Shown in pieces: positions 34,517 through 44,076 of a stretch of DNA of 64,000 nt. Below the pieces are notes generated by a model. The model had not been told where the DNA came from. It saw nothing but the letters and a program-made list of their open reading frames with translations, and made no database searches. Positions within the stretch are counted from its first letter, which is position 1; every line of letters starts with the position of its first letter. This DNA is from Ignavibacteria bacterium (GTDB lineage Bacteria; Bacteroidota; Ignavibacteria; OLB7): NCBI GenBank assembly GCA_020635205.1, contig JACKAE010000002.1, forward strand, positions 496,001-560,000. Direction: 5' to 3'. The translations under genes and the position numbers were made by a program.

Positions 34517-36231
34517 TCCACCCGGTTCATGATTTGCGGACGATACTCGTGTGGCCGGTATACTTTGCCGTGGGGTTCAGGGTTTGCCCCTTTGCCGAGA
34601 CGGATACCACGATAAGTATCGAGCTTCTCGTAGTTCATTTCAGCAAACTGTGGGTTCTTCTGGCTCAGTTCATCGAACAGATCTTCCGTCCACTTATACT
34701 TCCAAGTTGTCCCCATCAATCGAGCAAGTGCCTGCAATGCTTGCCAAGCTGGTTTGCAATCTCGCTTTTCGCCTTGAGTCCACCGATCATTGTCAGCGCC
34801 AAACTTATCGAGACGGGAAAGTTTCATTCCCATACGATGTTCGTTCTCCTTCGTGGCGATAACCGCGTCGAAGTGCTGTACAGTCTCGGTGAGGTTCACC
34901 CAAGTTCCCTCAGATTCAGCCCAAGTAGAGGTTGCGAAAATAACGTCGGCAAGTTCGGTGAGGGGGGTTGTGTTTGAGGCGTGGACAATCAATGCCTGCA
35001 AACGTTCGAATGCCTCCTCGAGCCTATCGTTCATCGGAATATCTTGGTCGAGAACGCAGACACCCTTGATCTTCCCGTGCTCGATTCCCTCAATAATCCT
35101 TTCGAGATCTTCAAAGTGCTCAACCCCGGCAGCTTCAGCACCACGTGAGTTCGGTGATCGGTCTGCAACCCGGAGCTTGTTATCTGCAAATTCTGGGTCG
35201 ATATGCCGCAGATAGCCAACGTGGTGCGATCCAACAACTTCACGTCCAAATTTTGCGAAGGCATAGTTGTCCTCGCACGTAGCGCGAGCGGAGCCGATGA
35301 AGGCAACCTCAGATGGTTTCATTCCACGGAGCAGGGCAACTGCCTCGGAGTAGGCTTCTTCCCAACTGACGCCGATTTGTCCGTCGCCCCGCTTGATAAC
35401 AGGTCCGTGGAAACGATTTTCGTTAACGAGTGGATAGGTCTCTAAGCGTCCCGGGTCGCACATCCAATATTCGTTTACCTTCATATTGGTGCGTGGATCA
35501 AGCCGTAAAATCTCGTTGTCACGTGCCCCTACGTGGGTGTTACAACCACGAGCGCAGCCGGGGCAGATCGACTCGTTGAAGGACATATCCCAGACGCGAG
35601 CTTTGAACCGGAAGTCGCTTGAAGTAAGTGCCCCTACCGGACAGATATCGATTACGTTCATCGAGTAGGGGCTGTTGAACTCAGTGCCGGGGAAGGTCTC
35701 AATCGTGACGTGATCCCCACGTTGCACGAAAGTAAGTGCCGGTTGTTCAGCAACTTCCTCAGCAAAGCGAATACAGCGGGAGCAAGATATGCAGCGTTCA
35801 CCGTCGAAGAGAACTTCTGGCCCCAACGGAACCCGCTTCTCCTTCCGGTTCTTCATCTCGTCGAACCGGCTTTCGCCCCGACCGTGAAGGAAGGCATAGT
35901 CCTGAAGTTTACACTGGCCTGCCTCATCGCAGATTGGACAGTCGAGTGGGTGGTTAATCAGGAGGAACTCCATGATCGCCTCGCGTCCCTTCACTGCCCG
36001 TTCGTTTGTTGTGTGGACAATCTGTCCATCGGCAGCCTGCGTTGCGCAGGAGATTTGGAGCTTTGGCATTCCCTCTACATCGACAAAGCACATCCGGCAG
36101 TTTCCGGAGACCGAAAGGGCTGGATGCCAGCAAAAGTGAGGAACGTCAATGTTGTTTTCGAGGCAGACCTCGATGATCGACTTACCTTGTTGGAAGTCGT
36201 ACTGATTACCGTCTATTGTGATCGTCGGCAT
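34495..36231 (-). CDS. nuoG: NADH-quinone oxidoreductase subunit G
   Basis: The 578-residue protein has the N-terminal [2Fe-2S] ferredoxin domain (Cys34, 45, 48, 62), the His94/Cys98/101/107 [4Fe-4S] site N5, the second site Cys147, 150, 153, 197, and a further cluster set Cys223, 226, 230 and 258 that matches the extra N7 site of E. coli and Thermus NuoG. After that comes a shortened molybdopterin-oxidoreductase-like half. It is shorter than the 908-residue E. coli form, as in many non-proteobacteria. It is the first gene of the nuoGHI run; nuoE and nuoF are not next to it. Confidence 0.95.
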   Translation of the reverse strand: MPTITIDGNQYDFQQGKSIIEVCLENNIDVPHFCWHPALSVSGNCRMCFVDVEGMPKLQISCATQAADGQIVHTTNERAVKGREAIMEFLLINHPLDCPICDEAGQCKLQDYAFLHGRGESRFDEMKNRKEKRVPLGPEVLFDGERCISCSRCIRFAEEVAEQPALTFVQRGDHVTIETFPGTEFNSPYSMNVIDICPVGALTSSDFRFKARVWDMSFNESICPGCARGCNTHVGARDNEILRLDPRTNMKVNEYWMCDPGRLETYPLVNENRFHGPVIKRGDGQIGVSWEEAYSEAVALLRGMKPSEVAFIGSARATCEDNYAFAKFGREVVGSHHVGYLRHIDPEFADNKLRVADRSPNSRGAEAAGVEHFEDLERIIEGIEHGKIKGVCVLDQDIPMNDRLEEAFERLQALIVHASNTTPLTELADVIFATSTWAESEGTWVNLTETVQHFDAVIATKENEHRMGMKLSRLDKFGADNDRWTQGEKRDCKPAWQALQALARLMGTTWKYKWTEDLFDELSQKNPQFAEMNYEKLDTYRGIRLGKGANPEPHGKVYRPHEYRPQIMNRVEEFKMQN

Positions 36232-36394
36232 AGCCCGCGTGGAATTGATTCACATCGACCTATGAGTGGTGTAGGTTCACCACTCAATGAATTCAAAAAT
36301 TTATTGGGGGATTCAAAAATTAATCGGGGCAAAGCTACAACGAAGTGAGAGATTACGGAAACCAATAGGGGGTAGGAGGAGCGTGGTTTTTTTT

Positions 36395-37537
36395 CTACTC
36401 CGGCTTTTTTTCTTTCTCTTTAGGGCGTAATAGCTCAACTTTTTCGTTCTGTTCGGTCTGCGGAACTCCCCGAGGTTGGGATCGCCTCTTCTCAGTCTGT
36501 CTCGGCTTCTCTTCCTCTACTCCGGTATCCCCTTCGGGTGGTGTTGGAGAGGCGATGTTCGCCTCACGGACGAATCCTTCGTAGAACCACCACCTACCTG
36601 CTACCGGACGCAACGTGAAAAAACTCTCTTTTTCAAGAGGAGGGAAGGATGATGAGTCTGCAACGAAGAGAAAACCCATGGACTTTTCACCAAACGATCC
36701 AATCTCGTAGAGTGGAAAAATCATATCACCCAGTCGGTAGCGGTGAATGTGTGCAATACCATTTTCCGCAAGTCGCGCGATAGCCGACCGATTCAAGCGG
36801 AAGATAAAGAGATCGGTGGCCGATATCCCATCGTCGAGAGGATCATATTCTCCAACAGAGTCGTTTGTAATCTTGTGGAGGTCAATCGTGCTCCACGCTT
36901 TGGAGCGGATAAGTTGATCGGTAAGTGCAGAGGCATCGCCTTGTAGAGTAGCAAATAGGCTTCGGAGGTCTTTTTCTGAGAGGAGAAGTCGAGTCAATTG
37001 CGAGCGTTTTGTCAGGAATGACCCATCTGCCGTATCGAGCGAAAGCATTTCCTTGGAGATAGCGGCTCGTTCTTCTGGTGTCGGAAACTGTCGCCACGAC
37101 TCAATGCGCCATATCGAATCTTGCACGCAGAAAAATGTAAGGTTGTCGTAGGCTCCAGCGATATACGTTGTAATTGACAAAACTGATCGCTGGATCGTAT
37201 CAATTCGAGAGGGAATCTTCTTCTCTGCATCTCCCGGAACTTTTCGATACTGATCTGGAAGCGAGATAATTGTGTCGATGTAGACATCGATATACTCTTT
37301 CCACAAACCACGGAAGCTCTCTGGATCGAGTGTCGCAGCCTCACCTGTTAGCCGAGTTTTCGCAAATTCTTTCCGGTCGACTTTCTTCTCTGGAGACCCG
37401 GTCTTCTGTATAAAAGTCTTGACAAGTTGCCAGGCGGGGACATCGGTTGGCAACTCCTGCGCCAAGAGATTAAGTGCCGGAACCGAGCCGAGAATTAAGA
37501 GAAGGTGTGCTTGAAAAAAAATCCGCATAGTGCTCAT
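36395..37537 (-). CDS. Exported hypothetical protein with Pro/charged C-terminus
   Basis: The 380-residue protein has a signal peptide (about residues 5-25, ending NLLAQ) and a globular region of about 300 residues that I do not recognise. The last 50 residues are rich in Pro, Lys, Arg and Glu, a likely disordered tail. It probably lies in the periplasm or at the surface. It sits upstream of nuoG, with 163 bases of A/T-rich, ATTCAAAA-bearing sequence between, and is transcribed in the same direction. I see no link to complex I. Confidence 0.7.
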   Translation of the reverse strand: MSTMRIFFQAHLLLILGSVPALNLLAQELPTDVPAWQLVKTFIQKTGSPEKKVDRKEFAKTRLTGEAATLDPESFRGLWKEYIDVYIDTIISLPDQYRKVPGDAEKKIPSRIDTIQRSVLSITTYIAGAYDNLTFFCVQDSIWRIESWRQFPTPEERAAISKEMLSLDTADGSFLTKRSQLTRLLLSEKDLRSLFATLQGDASALTDQLIRSKAWSTIDLHKITNDSVGEYDPLDDGISATDLFIFRLNRSAIARLAENGIAHIHRYRLGDMIFPLYEIGSFGEKSMGFLFVADSSSFPPLEKESFFTLRPVAGRWWFYEGFVREANIASPTPPEGDTGVEEEKPRQTEKRRSQPRGVPQTEQNEKVELLRPKEKEKKPE

Positions 37538-37630
37538 ACTTATCGGCGCGCAAGATACGATCCTCTCTTGGTTTTCCTAACTTGAGTAGAGTTCTCTACA
37601 GAGTAGAATTGAAATAGAATCGAAATAGAG

Positions 37631-38095
37631 ATGACCAACCGACAACCGGCACGACCCGGCAACCTTCTGCTCAACTTAGTAACGCAGTTGATTGTGGGTG
37701 TAGGGGTAAGTTCCATCGTTACCTCAATTGCCTTTGCGCTGATTAGTTTTTTCTTCGGCGATTTCCGTCCGAACGATGCCGGTGAGGTTGCCTCACTTCT
37801 CTTTATGGGAGTTCTTCTCACCACGCTCTACTCGATCCCTCTCGTCTTGCTCTTGGTTGTGGTAGGAGACTATATCGACAGGCGGGTTCTTGCCATTCCG
37901 AGCAAGGGGATGGGGTTTGTCCTCATCATTGGGGGTCTTGGATTGGGCTTTGCACTGTTATCAGCCTACCTTCTGGTTGAAAGTTTTTCGTTCGACTTTC
38001 AACAACAAGTAATTCGGAATGCTATGATTTCAGCCGCAATTGGTGGTGGGAGTGCCGGGACGGTAATTGCGTACAGAATTGGAGGGAAGCGATGA
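37631..38095 (+). CDS. Four-helix membrane protein of unknown function
   Basis: The 154-residue protein has four hydrophobic segments (about 14-42, 53-78, 92-116 and 128-148). No charged residue inside a membrane segment and no motif suggests a function. Its TGA stop overlaps the ATG of ispD by four bases, so the two are translated as a pair. The coupling does not reveal a role in isoprenoid synthesis. Confidence 0.7.
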   Translation: MTNRQPARPGNLLLNLVTQLIVGVGVSSIVTSIAFALISFFFGDFRPNDAGEVASLLFMGVLLTTLYSIPLVLLLVVVGDYIDRRVLAIPSKGMGFVLIIGGLGLGFALLSAYLLVESFSFDFQQQVIRNAMISAAIGGGSAGTVIAYRIGGKR

Positions 38096-38769
38096 TGAGA
38101 ACTTTTAGCCTGATACTTCCGGCAGCCGGTGTAGGAAAGCGAAGTGGCTTGAACCGACCGAAACAGTATGCAGAGATTGCAGGGGAGCCAATGCTCCGCT
38201 GGACGATCAAAGCGTTTGCTCAGCTTGGGGAGTGTCGTGAGATTGTTGTGGCGATTGATCCAGAGTGGCAAGCTGTGGCTGAAGACTCTGTTGGTGGAAT
38301 TTCAAATGTCAGATTTGTAGAGGGGGGAAGGGAGCGGCAAGATTCAATCCGGAATGGCTTGAACGAATTGGAAGAAAAAGTAGATGTGATTTTAGTTCAC
38401 GATGCGGCCCGCCCTGCGGTCAGCACTCAACTGATTCGGCGAGTAGTGGAGCGTGCTGCCGAGTCAGGTGCTGCAATTCCAGCAATGCCAATTGCAGAAA
38501 CGGTGAAGCGCGTTCGGGATAATCGAATCGTTGAGACTCTCCCCCGTGCCAACTTAGTAACGGCGCAAACGCCACAAGGCTTCCATCCTGACATCCTTCG
38601 TCGAGCCTATGCTCATGCCCTCGAAACTGGTTTCGTTGGGACTGACGACGCCTCGTTGGTAGAGGCTCTCGGTGAGAGAGTAGAGATTGTAGCCGGGGAG
38701 CCAACAAATATCAAAGTTACCTGGCCAGAGGATGTTGAGCGGGTGGAGCAGATTCTGGGGAGAGGCTAA
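38092..38769 (+). CDS. ispD: 2-C-methyl-D-erythritol 4-phosphate cytidylyltransferase
   Basis: The 225-residue protein has the IspD nucleotidyltransferase signature LPAAGVGKRSGLNRPKQY near the N-terminus, where Lys and Arg bind CTP, then GGRERQDSIRNGL, VHDAARPAV and the late FVGTDDASLVEALG. It makes CDP-ME from MEP in the non-mevalonate isoprenoid pathway. It starts with overlapping ATGATG four bases into the upstream membrane protein gene. Confidence 0.95.
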   Translation: MMRTFSLILPAAGVGKRSGLNRPKQYAEIAGEPMLRWTIKAFAQLGECREIVVAIDPEWQAVAEDSVGGISNVRFVEGGRERQDSIRNGLNELEEKVDVILVHDAARPAVSTQLIRRVVERAAESGAAIPAMPIAETVKRVRDNRIVETLPRANLVTAQTPQGFHPDILRRAYAHALETGFVGTDDASLVEALGERVEIVAGEPTNIKVTWPEDVERVEQILGRG

Positions 38770-38992
38770 ACAAGGGGTGAATCGAGTGTTGGCTTCTGTG
38801 ATGCTTCGGCGTCCGGCGGAGTAGTGATGCGCCGTAGTACTCATATCAGTATATACATACGCCAATGAGAATGCGAAACCACAAGTCCCTTTGACGCTTC
38901 ACTCTCGGCGTGCTGCGATACATCATCTTCGCAAAGTGGTTGATCTCGTCTATCGAACGAACAACTCTTTTCCCGATATGCCACTAATCCTC

Positions 38993-39210
38993 GAGCTGCT
39001 CCCGAAGGGAGCACTGGTACGTGGCCGTAGGCTGCACTCCACGGATATCGTTTGCTCTATAGATATTCCGCCCTGAAAGGGCGGCTGAACCGGATGTGCT
39101 GACATCTCCACTCGTACATTCTGCCCCTTCAGGGCGAGAGTCTGCTCAATGCTTCATTTCCGGGGATTTTCATCCCCGGTCACACAACGGTAGCTCCTCC
39201 GGAGCAGTTT
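38993..39210. repeat. Dispersed repeat B, copy 1 (string of palindromes)
   Basis: The 646-base gap after ispD holds a chain of short palindromes: GCTCCCGAAGGGAGC at 38998-39012, GCCCTGAAAGGGC at 39070-39082, CCGGGGA...TCCCCGG at 39160-39179 and CTCCTCCGGAG at 39194-39204. The first two, with CTCCACGG and TGCCCCTTC between or after them, recur in the same order at 50965-51120. No gene is supported in 38770-39330; the short open frame there is repeat sequence. Confidence 0.65.
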
Positions 39211-39330
39211 ATCTATTCAGTTAGATATTCAGAAGTTGTCATTTGTGGCGGATCAGCAAGACAGCTTTGCTTTTAGAGTAGACCAAGGGTGCAGCCTTTA
39301 CACATCATGCGAGAGACATATTGCCAAACC

Positions 39331-39370
39331 AAAAAGGCATGAGATGCAGAATATCATCCCATGCCTTTTC
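39331..39370 (-). terminator. Intrinsic terminator for the thioredoxin-like lipoprotein gene
   Basis: AAAAGGCATG pairs with CATGCCTTTT across a 17-base loop. Read on the minus strand it ends in five T. It lies 46 bases beyond the stop of the gene at 39416. Confidence 0.8.
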
Positions 39371-39415
39371 TATTCACTATCTTCTTAGGGGAAAATCGAG
39401 TGCGAAACCTTTCTC

Positions 39416-39958
39416 TTACTTGTCGAACAAGTTGGCCAATTCTATTGAAATTGTCGATCCTGGTGTGTCATCCTCAACTTCAATCCGGCCAAGCTCTGAG
39501 TCACCTTGCAGCAGCAGGAATGTTGGTGCAACGTCGATATTGTAGAGCGACTTAATTTCATCAATGCCGTTCAGTGGGCTATCGGTTAACCAAAGCTCAA
39601 TATTGTCACGCGAGAATCCAGCTTGATCGAGCGTCTTCATCACACGTGGCATCTCTCGTTGCGTATGTTGGCAGCCACAATTTGGCTTTAACACCATCAC
39701 CATCTTGTAATTTCCTTCTCCTCCAGCATTCAAGTGGGATGCGATTTTGGCCACTGCGCTGTTGAATCCATCCACATCTTCCGATGGGTAGACAGCATAT
39801 CCCGGCTCATACCAAGACATATAGAAGGTATTCTTGAAGAACTCATCGAAGGTGGTTTGACCGAGGTTGACGGTAGGATCAACTGGAGTGTTTGTACATG
39901 CGCTTATCACGAGTGGTAGAACCACGAGCGCAGCGGTTAGGTGTCGAAAGGTACGCAT
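39416..39958 (-). CDS. Thioredoxin-like lipoprotein with CGC motif
   Basis: The 180-residue protein has a lipobox VISAC (Cys21). The rest reads as a thioredoxin fold with a CGC motif (Cys94-Gly-Cys96) in KPNCGCQHTQREMPR, where thioredoxins have CxxC, and the cis-Pro loop NIDVAPTFLLL later. A CxC pair is known in some bacterial disulfide reductases, but changes the redox chemistry. It probably acts on the periplasmic side of a membrane. The function is not assigned. Confidence 0.72.
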   Translation of the reverse strand: MRTFRHLTAALVVLPLVISACTNTPVDPTVNLGQTTFDEFFKNTFYMSWYEPGYAVYPSEDVDGFNSAVAKIASHLNAGGEGNYKMVMVLKPNCGCQHTQREMPRVMKTLDQAGFSRDNIELWLTDSPLNGIDEIKSLYNIDVAPTFLLLQGDSELGRIEVEDDTPGSTISIELANLFDK

Positions 39959-40124
39959 TACAGTCCCCTTGATTTGTGTATGAATGCTTGAAAAAATTCT
40001 TATGAACGATTTCAGATTTAGAGTTGGGGCTTCAGAACAAGGATGACAAGTGAATTAACCCGCTATAACGTGAACTTTGCAACCCAAAATCCCCAATCCC
40101 AAATTAGAATGACCCAGCAACCCC

Positions 40125-41021
40125 CTAATCTGTTACACCTACACGGTTTTCTGGGGATGGTCTTTGTCCCCAGAGGAGCTTTGCTCTAAGTACGTCAAAG
40201 TAGGTTCGGGATGCCCGCTTTACCAGCCGCACTGTCTGCCTGTGGCGAGCAATCGTAATGTTTGACGAAGGCTCAAGATAGTGATGATTCTGTCCATCGG
40301 CAATAATGTGAACCGACTCCTTCTCGGTACTTTTTACTGGGATAATCTCAATTGTAGAAGAGTCGGGGATTACTACAGGACGTGCTGTCAACATGTGGGG
40401 GGCAATCGGTGCAAGGAGAATCACCTCTGCTCCCGGCACAATCACCGGTCCACCAACTGAAAGTGCGTAGGCAGTAGAGCCGGTTGGCGTTGCAACAATT
40501 AATCCGTCGGCTGTATAGCGACCCAGAAAATCTTCGTTGACAGTTACGTCCAAGTTTACCATCAATCGAGTCTCCCGTTTGTCGATCACAATGTCGTTCA
40601 ACGCAATCAGCGGCTCCTTTCCAGTCTCTTTGGGAAAGGTAGCCTCTAACAGAGACCGCTCCACAATCAGGCACGATCCACCGATAAACTCATCCAACGT
40701 TTCATCAATTGCATCAACGGAGAACTCGGCCATGAAGCCGAGGTTCCCGAGGTTGAAACCGATTAACGGTGCTTTCGATCCAGCCAACATCCTGCCAGTT
40801 GAAAGCATCGTGCCGTCACCACCGAAGGCAACAATTGCGTCGCACGACTCCCGCATCTCCTCCCGCGGAACAAACATTCCGGCAGAATCGAGAGCGGGGA
40901 GACCCTTCATCCTGTCGTGAAGAACCCAATCCAAGTTGCGCTGCCGAAGTGACTCGATCAGCTTCAGGATAGCCGGAAGCGTTCCTCCCTTGTTGATATT
41001 TCCGATAATTCCAAATTTCAT
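40125..41021 (-). CDS. nadK: NAD kinase
   Basis: The 298-residue protein has the NAD kinase GGDGT motif (residues 67-71), the conserved LGNLGFMAE, ALNDIVIDK and YTADGLIVATPTGSTAY blocks. It phosphorylates NAD to NADP. The start at 41021 is preferred to the longer frame, as AGGAGG lies ten bases upstream and the N-terminus MKFGIIGN is standard. A 34-base gap separates it from the small lipoprotein gene upstream on the same strand. Confidence 0.95.
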   Translation of the reverse strand: MKFGIIGNINKGGTLPAILKLIESLRQRNLDWVLHDRMKGLPALDSAGMFVPREEMRESCDAIVAFGGDGTMLSTGRMLAGSKAPLIGFNLGNLGFMAEFSVDAIDETLDEFIGGSCLIVERSLLEATFPKETGKEPLIALNDIVIDKRETRLMVNLDVTVNEDFLGRYTADGLIVATPTGSTAYALSVGGPVIVPGAEVILLAPIAPHMLTARPVVIPDSSTIEIIPVKSTEKESVHIIADGQNHHYLEPSSNITIARHRQTVRLVKRASRTYFDVLRAKLLWGQRPSPENRVGVTD

Positions 41022-41054
41022 GAACGTAGAGCCTCCTGCTTGTTCCAACCTTGC

Positions 41055-41468
41055 TTAGGGGGCATAAATTGCGTAGGTAAAATTAAGGTAGAGGCTATCC
41101 CCCTGCTTCACTTCAATTCTTTCAGGAGATGGGGCGGAAGAGGGGACATCACTTCCGGTCAGATCAGGAGGGATAACGACGTAGGAGCCGGCTGGCAGTA
41201 TCAGACGAAATTCTCCCTTCGTATTGGTCGTAGGCTTGGCCACGATCTCACCCTCGCTGTCGTTGACGACGAGAGTGACTTCGTTGAGTAGTGTTATCGT
41301 TTTGTTCGGTCCGTCAGGGTTATAGGCTCCGTGGTGGAGCACCTGTTGAACAATTCCAGTGACGATGCCCCCATTCTTGAGCGTTGCATCTTCTGACGAG
41401 CCGCAGCCAAGCGCAAGCAAGGTGAGAAGTACTATAGTTCGTGCTGGAATCAGTTGTTTGATTGTCAC
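41055..41468 (-). CDS. Small lipoprotein with carboxypeptidase-regulatory-like beta-sandwich
   Basis: The 137-residue protein has a lipobox LALGC (Cys22). The mature part resembles one carboxypeptidase-regulatory-like domain: EVTLVVNDSEGEIVAKPTTN, GEFRLILPAGSYVVIPP. It is transcribed with the YyaL-like gene upstream (11-base gap) and nadK downstream (34-base gap). The function is unknown; it is probably exposed in the periplasm or at the surface. Confidence 0.72.
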   Translation of the reverse strand: MTIKQLIPARTIVLLTLLALGCGSSEDATLKNGGIVTGIVQQVLHHGAYNPDGPNKTITLLNEVTLVVNDSEGEIVAKPTTNTKGEFRLILPAGSYVVIPPDLTGSDVPSSAPSPERIEVKQGDSLYLNFTYAIYAP

Positions 41469-41479
41469 AAGCTATCCTC

Positions 41480-43594
41480 CTATCGGTTATTCAAATTCTC
41501 TTCAACTTCGAATGAAGTAGTTGGAGCTTTACACGTAAAGTTTTCGCAAACGTAGGCAACCGAAAATCCCTCCACCGGTTTCATCTCTGCGAGTGAGGGG
41601 AGAACCCGCTCAGCGAGCCAAGTTTGCTCACTCCCTTCCGAAGTTACGACGACAGAAGTGTAGGGAAGAAATTTTCTTCTCACTTGCTTCATCAATCGCT
41701 CTGTCCCTTCCTGATCTGCTTCTGAAACTGCAATTACAATAGTGCCCGACGGGCGCGTTAAGGCAATTGAGGCAGAAACCATCATTGGCATGATGTCGGG
41801 ATATTCCGTAATCCGGTGTGTGAAGAGCCTGATGGTGCGCTCTGCTAACTCACGGTATGTTGGTTCTTCAAAAAGGCGTCCCAGCCGAAGGAGATTCATG
41901 GCCATTACAGAATTGCCTGAAGGTTCTGCTCCGTCGTGGTCGCTCTTTGCCCTGACGAGCAGATTTGGATCGCTCCCCTCCGCCGTCATGAAAAAACCTC
42001 CCCCTACTTGGTCAGCGAAGAGAGTGATTGCTTCCCTGATGAGGCGTTCCCCTTCGCGCAACCATCGTTCGTTGAAGGTGACTTCGTAGAGATCCAGCAG
42101 TCCTTGCGCAAAGAAGGCGTAATCGTCGAGGTAGCCGGGAAACTTCACTTCACCTTCGGCCATTCGTCTCATCAACCTTCCCTCAACTGTGAGGCGCTCC
42201 AGAAGTACCGTTGCCACTCGTTCGGCATCTTCTCTCATCGTTGCATCGTCAAGTGCGCCCCCACACTTGGCAAGCCCTGAGATGGCCAGTCCATTCCAAG
42301 CGGTGACAATCTTTTCATCGCGTGAAGGGCGAACACGTTTTTCTCGGACTCTGAAGAGCTTCTGTTTGGCTGAGTTGAGAAGGTTTGCTACTTCGGTGTC
42401 GGGTATCCCAAGTTCTTCTGAAATGTGCTGGATCGATGTGCTAGTGTGGAGGATATTTGTTCCCCCCTCAAAGTTCCCGTTGTCGCTAATACCATATCTG
42501 AGGGTGAGTGCTTGCAATTCCCGATCGCTCAATAAGGGCTGAAGTTCGCTCACTTTCCAGACATAGAATTTCCCTTCTTCTCCCTCGCTGTCGGCATCTT
42601 CTGCTGCATAGAATGCTCCCGACTCATCCTGAAGATCGCGGCGCAAGTAGCCGACTGTCTGGCGAATTGTCTCTGCCAGTTGAGGGTCTCCTGTGATTCG
42701 ATATGCCTCGGCGTAGAGGGAAAGGAGTTGCCCTTGATCGTAGAGCATCTTCTCAAAGTGAGGAACGCGCCACTCAGCGTCGACTGAGTAGCGGGAGAAA
42801 CCACCACCAACGTGGTCGTAGATTCCGCCGGACGCCATCCGCTTCAACGTAAAGAGTGCCATCTTCAGTCCATCTTCTTCGCCTGAAATTGCGTGATAGC
42901 GAAAGAGAAAATCGATGAGAGTTGGACGTGGGAACTTCGGTGCTGAACCAAACCCACCGAACTGCTCGTCGAATGTTCCCTTCAATCGTTCAAACGTTAG
43001 TTCTGCTAATGGAGTGAAGGTCTCTTCTGGCGAACGTTCAACAACTGTTGGTATTCCGGCATCACTGATCTCCGCTCCTCTTTGGACAGCATTGAGGATT
43101 GCCTCGGAAGAGGAGAGCACACGATCTCGCTCTTCATCCCACGCACGCCGAAGCTGCCTCAATGCCTCGCGAAAGCTGGGGCGACCATACATTGAACGTG
43201 GCGGAAAGTATGTTCCGAGATAGTAGGGTTTTAACTCTGGCGTGAGCCAGGCCGAGAGTGGCCACCCTCCCTGGCCAGTCAGTGCTTGTAGAGCCGACAT
43301 ATAGATTGCGTCAACATCTGGCCGTTCCTCCCTGTCGACTTTGATGTTGATGAAGAGTTCGTTCATCAAGTCAGCCGTTGTTTGATCTTCGAACGATTCC
43401 CGCTCCATCACGTGACACCAGTGGCAGGTTGAGTAGCCGATGGAGAGGAAGATCGGCTTCCCTTCACTCCGCCCCTTCTCAAACGCCTCTTCCCCCCACG
43501 GATACCAATCCACTGGGTTGTAGGCGTGTTGTTGCAAGTAGGGGGATCGTTCGTTGAGAAGCCTGTTTGGCTGAGCCTTCGTTGCTCCCTTCAT
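41480..43594 (-). CDS. Thioredoxin domain-containing protein of the YyaL/DUF255 family
   Basis: The 704-residue protein has the family N-terminus NRLLNERSPYLQQHAYNPVDW and a thioredoxin domain with CHWC (Cys57-Cys60) in GYSTCHWCHVMERESF. The C-terminal 450 residues form an (alpha/alpha)6-barrel of the kind seen in N-acylglucosamine 2-epimerases. Members are widely conserved in bacteria and eukaryotes (spermatogenesis-associated protein 20) but their activity is not settled. It lacks a signal peptide. It heads a minus-strand run with the small lipoprotein and nadK. Confidence 0.93.
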   Translation of the reverse strand: MKGATKAQPNRLLNERSPYLQQHAYNPVDWYPWGEEAFEKGRSEGKPIFLSIGYSTCHWCHVMERESFEDQTTADLMNELFINIKVDREERPDVDAIYMSALQALTGQGGWPLSAWLTPELKPYYLGTYFPPRSMYGRPSFREALRQLRRAWDEERDRVLSSSEAILNAVQRGAEISDAGIPTVVERSPEETFTPLAELTFERLKGTFDEQFGGFGSAPKFPRPTLIDFLFRYHAISGEEDGLKMALFTLKRMASGGIYDHVGGGFSRYSVDAEWRVPHFEKMLYDQGQLLSLYAEAYRITGDPQLAETIRQTVGYLRRDLQDESGAFYAAEDADSEGEEGKFYVWKVSELQPLLSDRELQALTLRYGISDNGNFEGGTNILHTSTSIQHISEELGIPDTEVANLLNSAKQKLFRVREKRVRPSRDEKIVTAWNGLAISGLAKCGGALDDATMREDAERVATVLLERLTVEGRLMRRMAEGEVKFPGYLDDYAFFAQGLLDLYEVTFNERWLREGERLIREAITLFADQVGGGFFMTAEGSDPNLLVRAKSDHDGAEPSGNSVMAMNLLRLGRLFEEPTYRELAERTIRLFTHRITEYPDIMPMMVSASIALTRPSGTIVIAVSEADQEGTERLMKQVRRKFLPYTSVVVTSEGSEQTWLAERVLPSLAEMKPVEGFSVAYVCENFTCKAPTTSFEVEENLNNR

Positions 43595-43734
43595 AGATAG
43601 TAGTTAACAGATAGTAGATAGCAGTGAATAGATAAAGGGGGAAGATAGGGCTTTTGATGAGGGGAGTTGTTGACGGCTTGTTCCTGTTCCTTGGATGGTA
43701 TAAGGCGGACAATCAGTTTGCGATCTTGCTATTA

Positions 43735-43846
43735 ACACCCGACTTCCAGTCGGGTGTGGTGAGGCTCTCTGCTTCGGCTCCCCTCTCCCACCACGAAAAC
43801 TCTCGGAATATCTGAATAACTATGGGAGAGGGGCAGGGGGTGAGGG
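43735..43846 (-). repeat. Dispersed repeat A, copy 2
   Basis: Reading the minus strand gives CCCTCACCCC, a CCCTCTCCC / GGGAGAGGGG stem and a second perfect hairpin ACACCCGACT-TCC-AGTCGGGTGT at 43735-43757, the same order as the copy at 1314-1436. It fills part of the 482-base gap 43595-44076 between divergent genes; nothing else in the gap is recognised. Confidence 0.7.
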
Positions 43847-44076
43847 AATCGCACGGAGAAGAATCAGCCAAGATTCGTAGTATCGGATGTTCCGAATTCC
43901 AGCAACCGATTGCCTTCCGAGCATCACATATTCTCTTCGTCCGAGAGTATATCAATGCTTCTCGTGTCAGACTTTAGTAGTTTCAGTCTTGAGTGGGAAG
44001 AATTGTATATTCGAGGATCGTTCGAGGTAATTCTTAGTTCATCTACATCCACATTCTTAAACCCTGATCCCTGACT

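Noticed and set aside
38993..39210. CRISPR-like array
   Set aside because: Palindromes differ from each other and have no regular spacer length.
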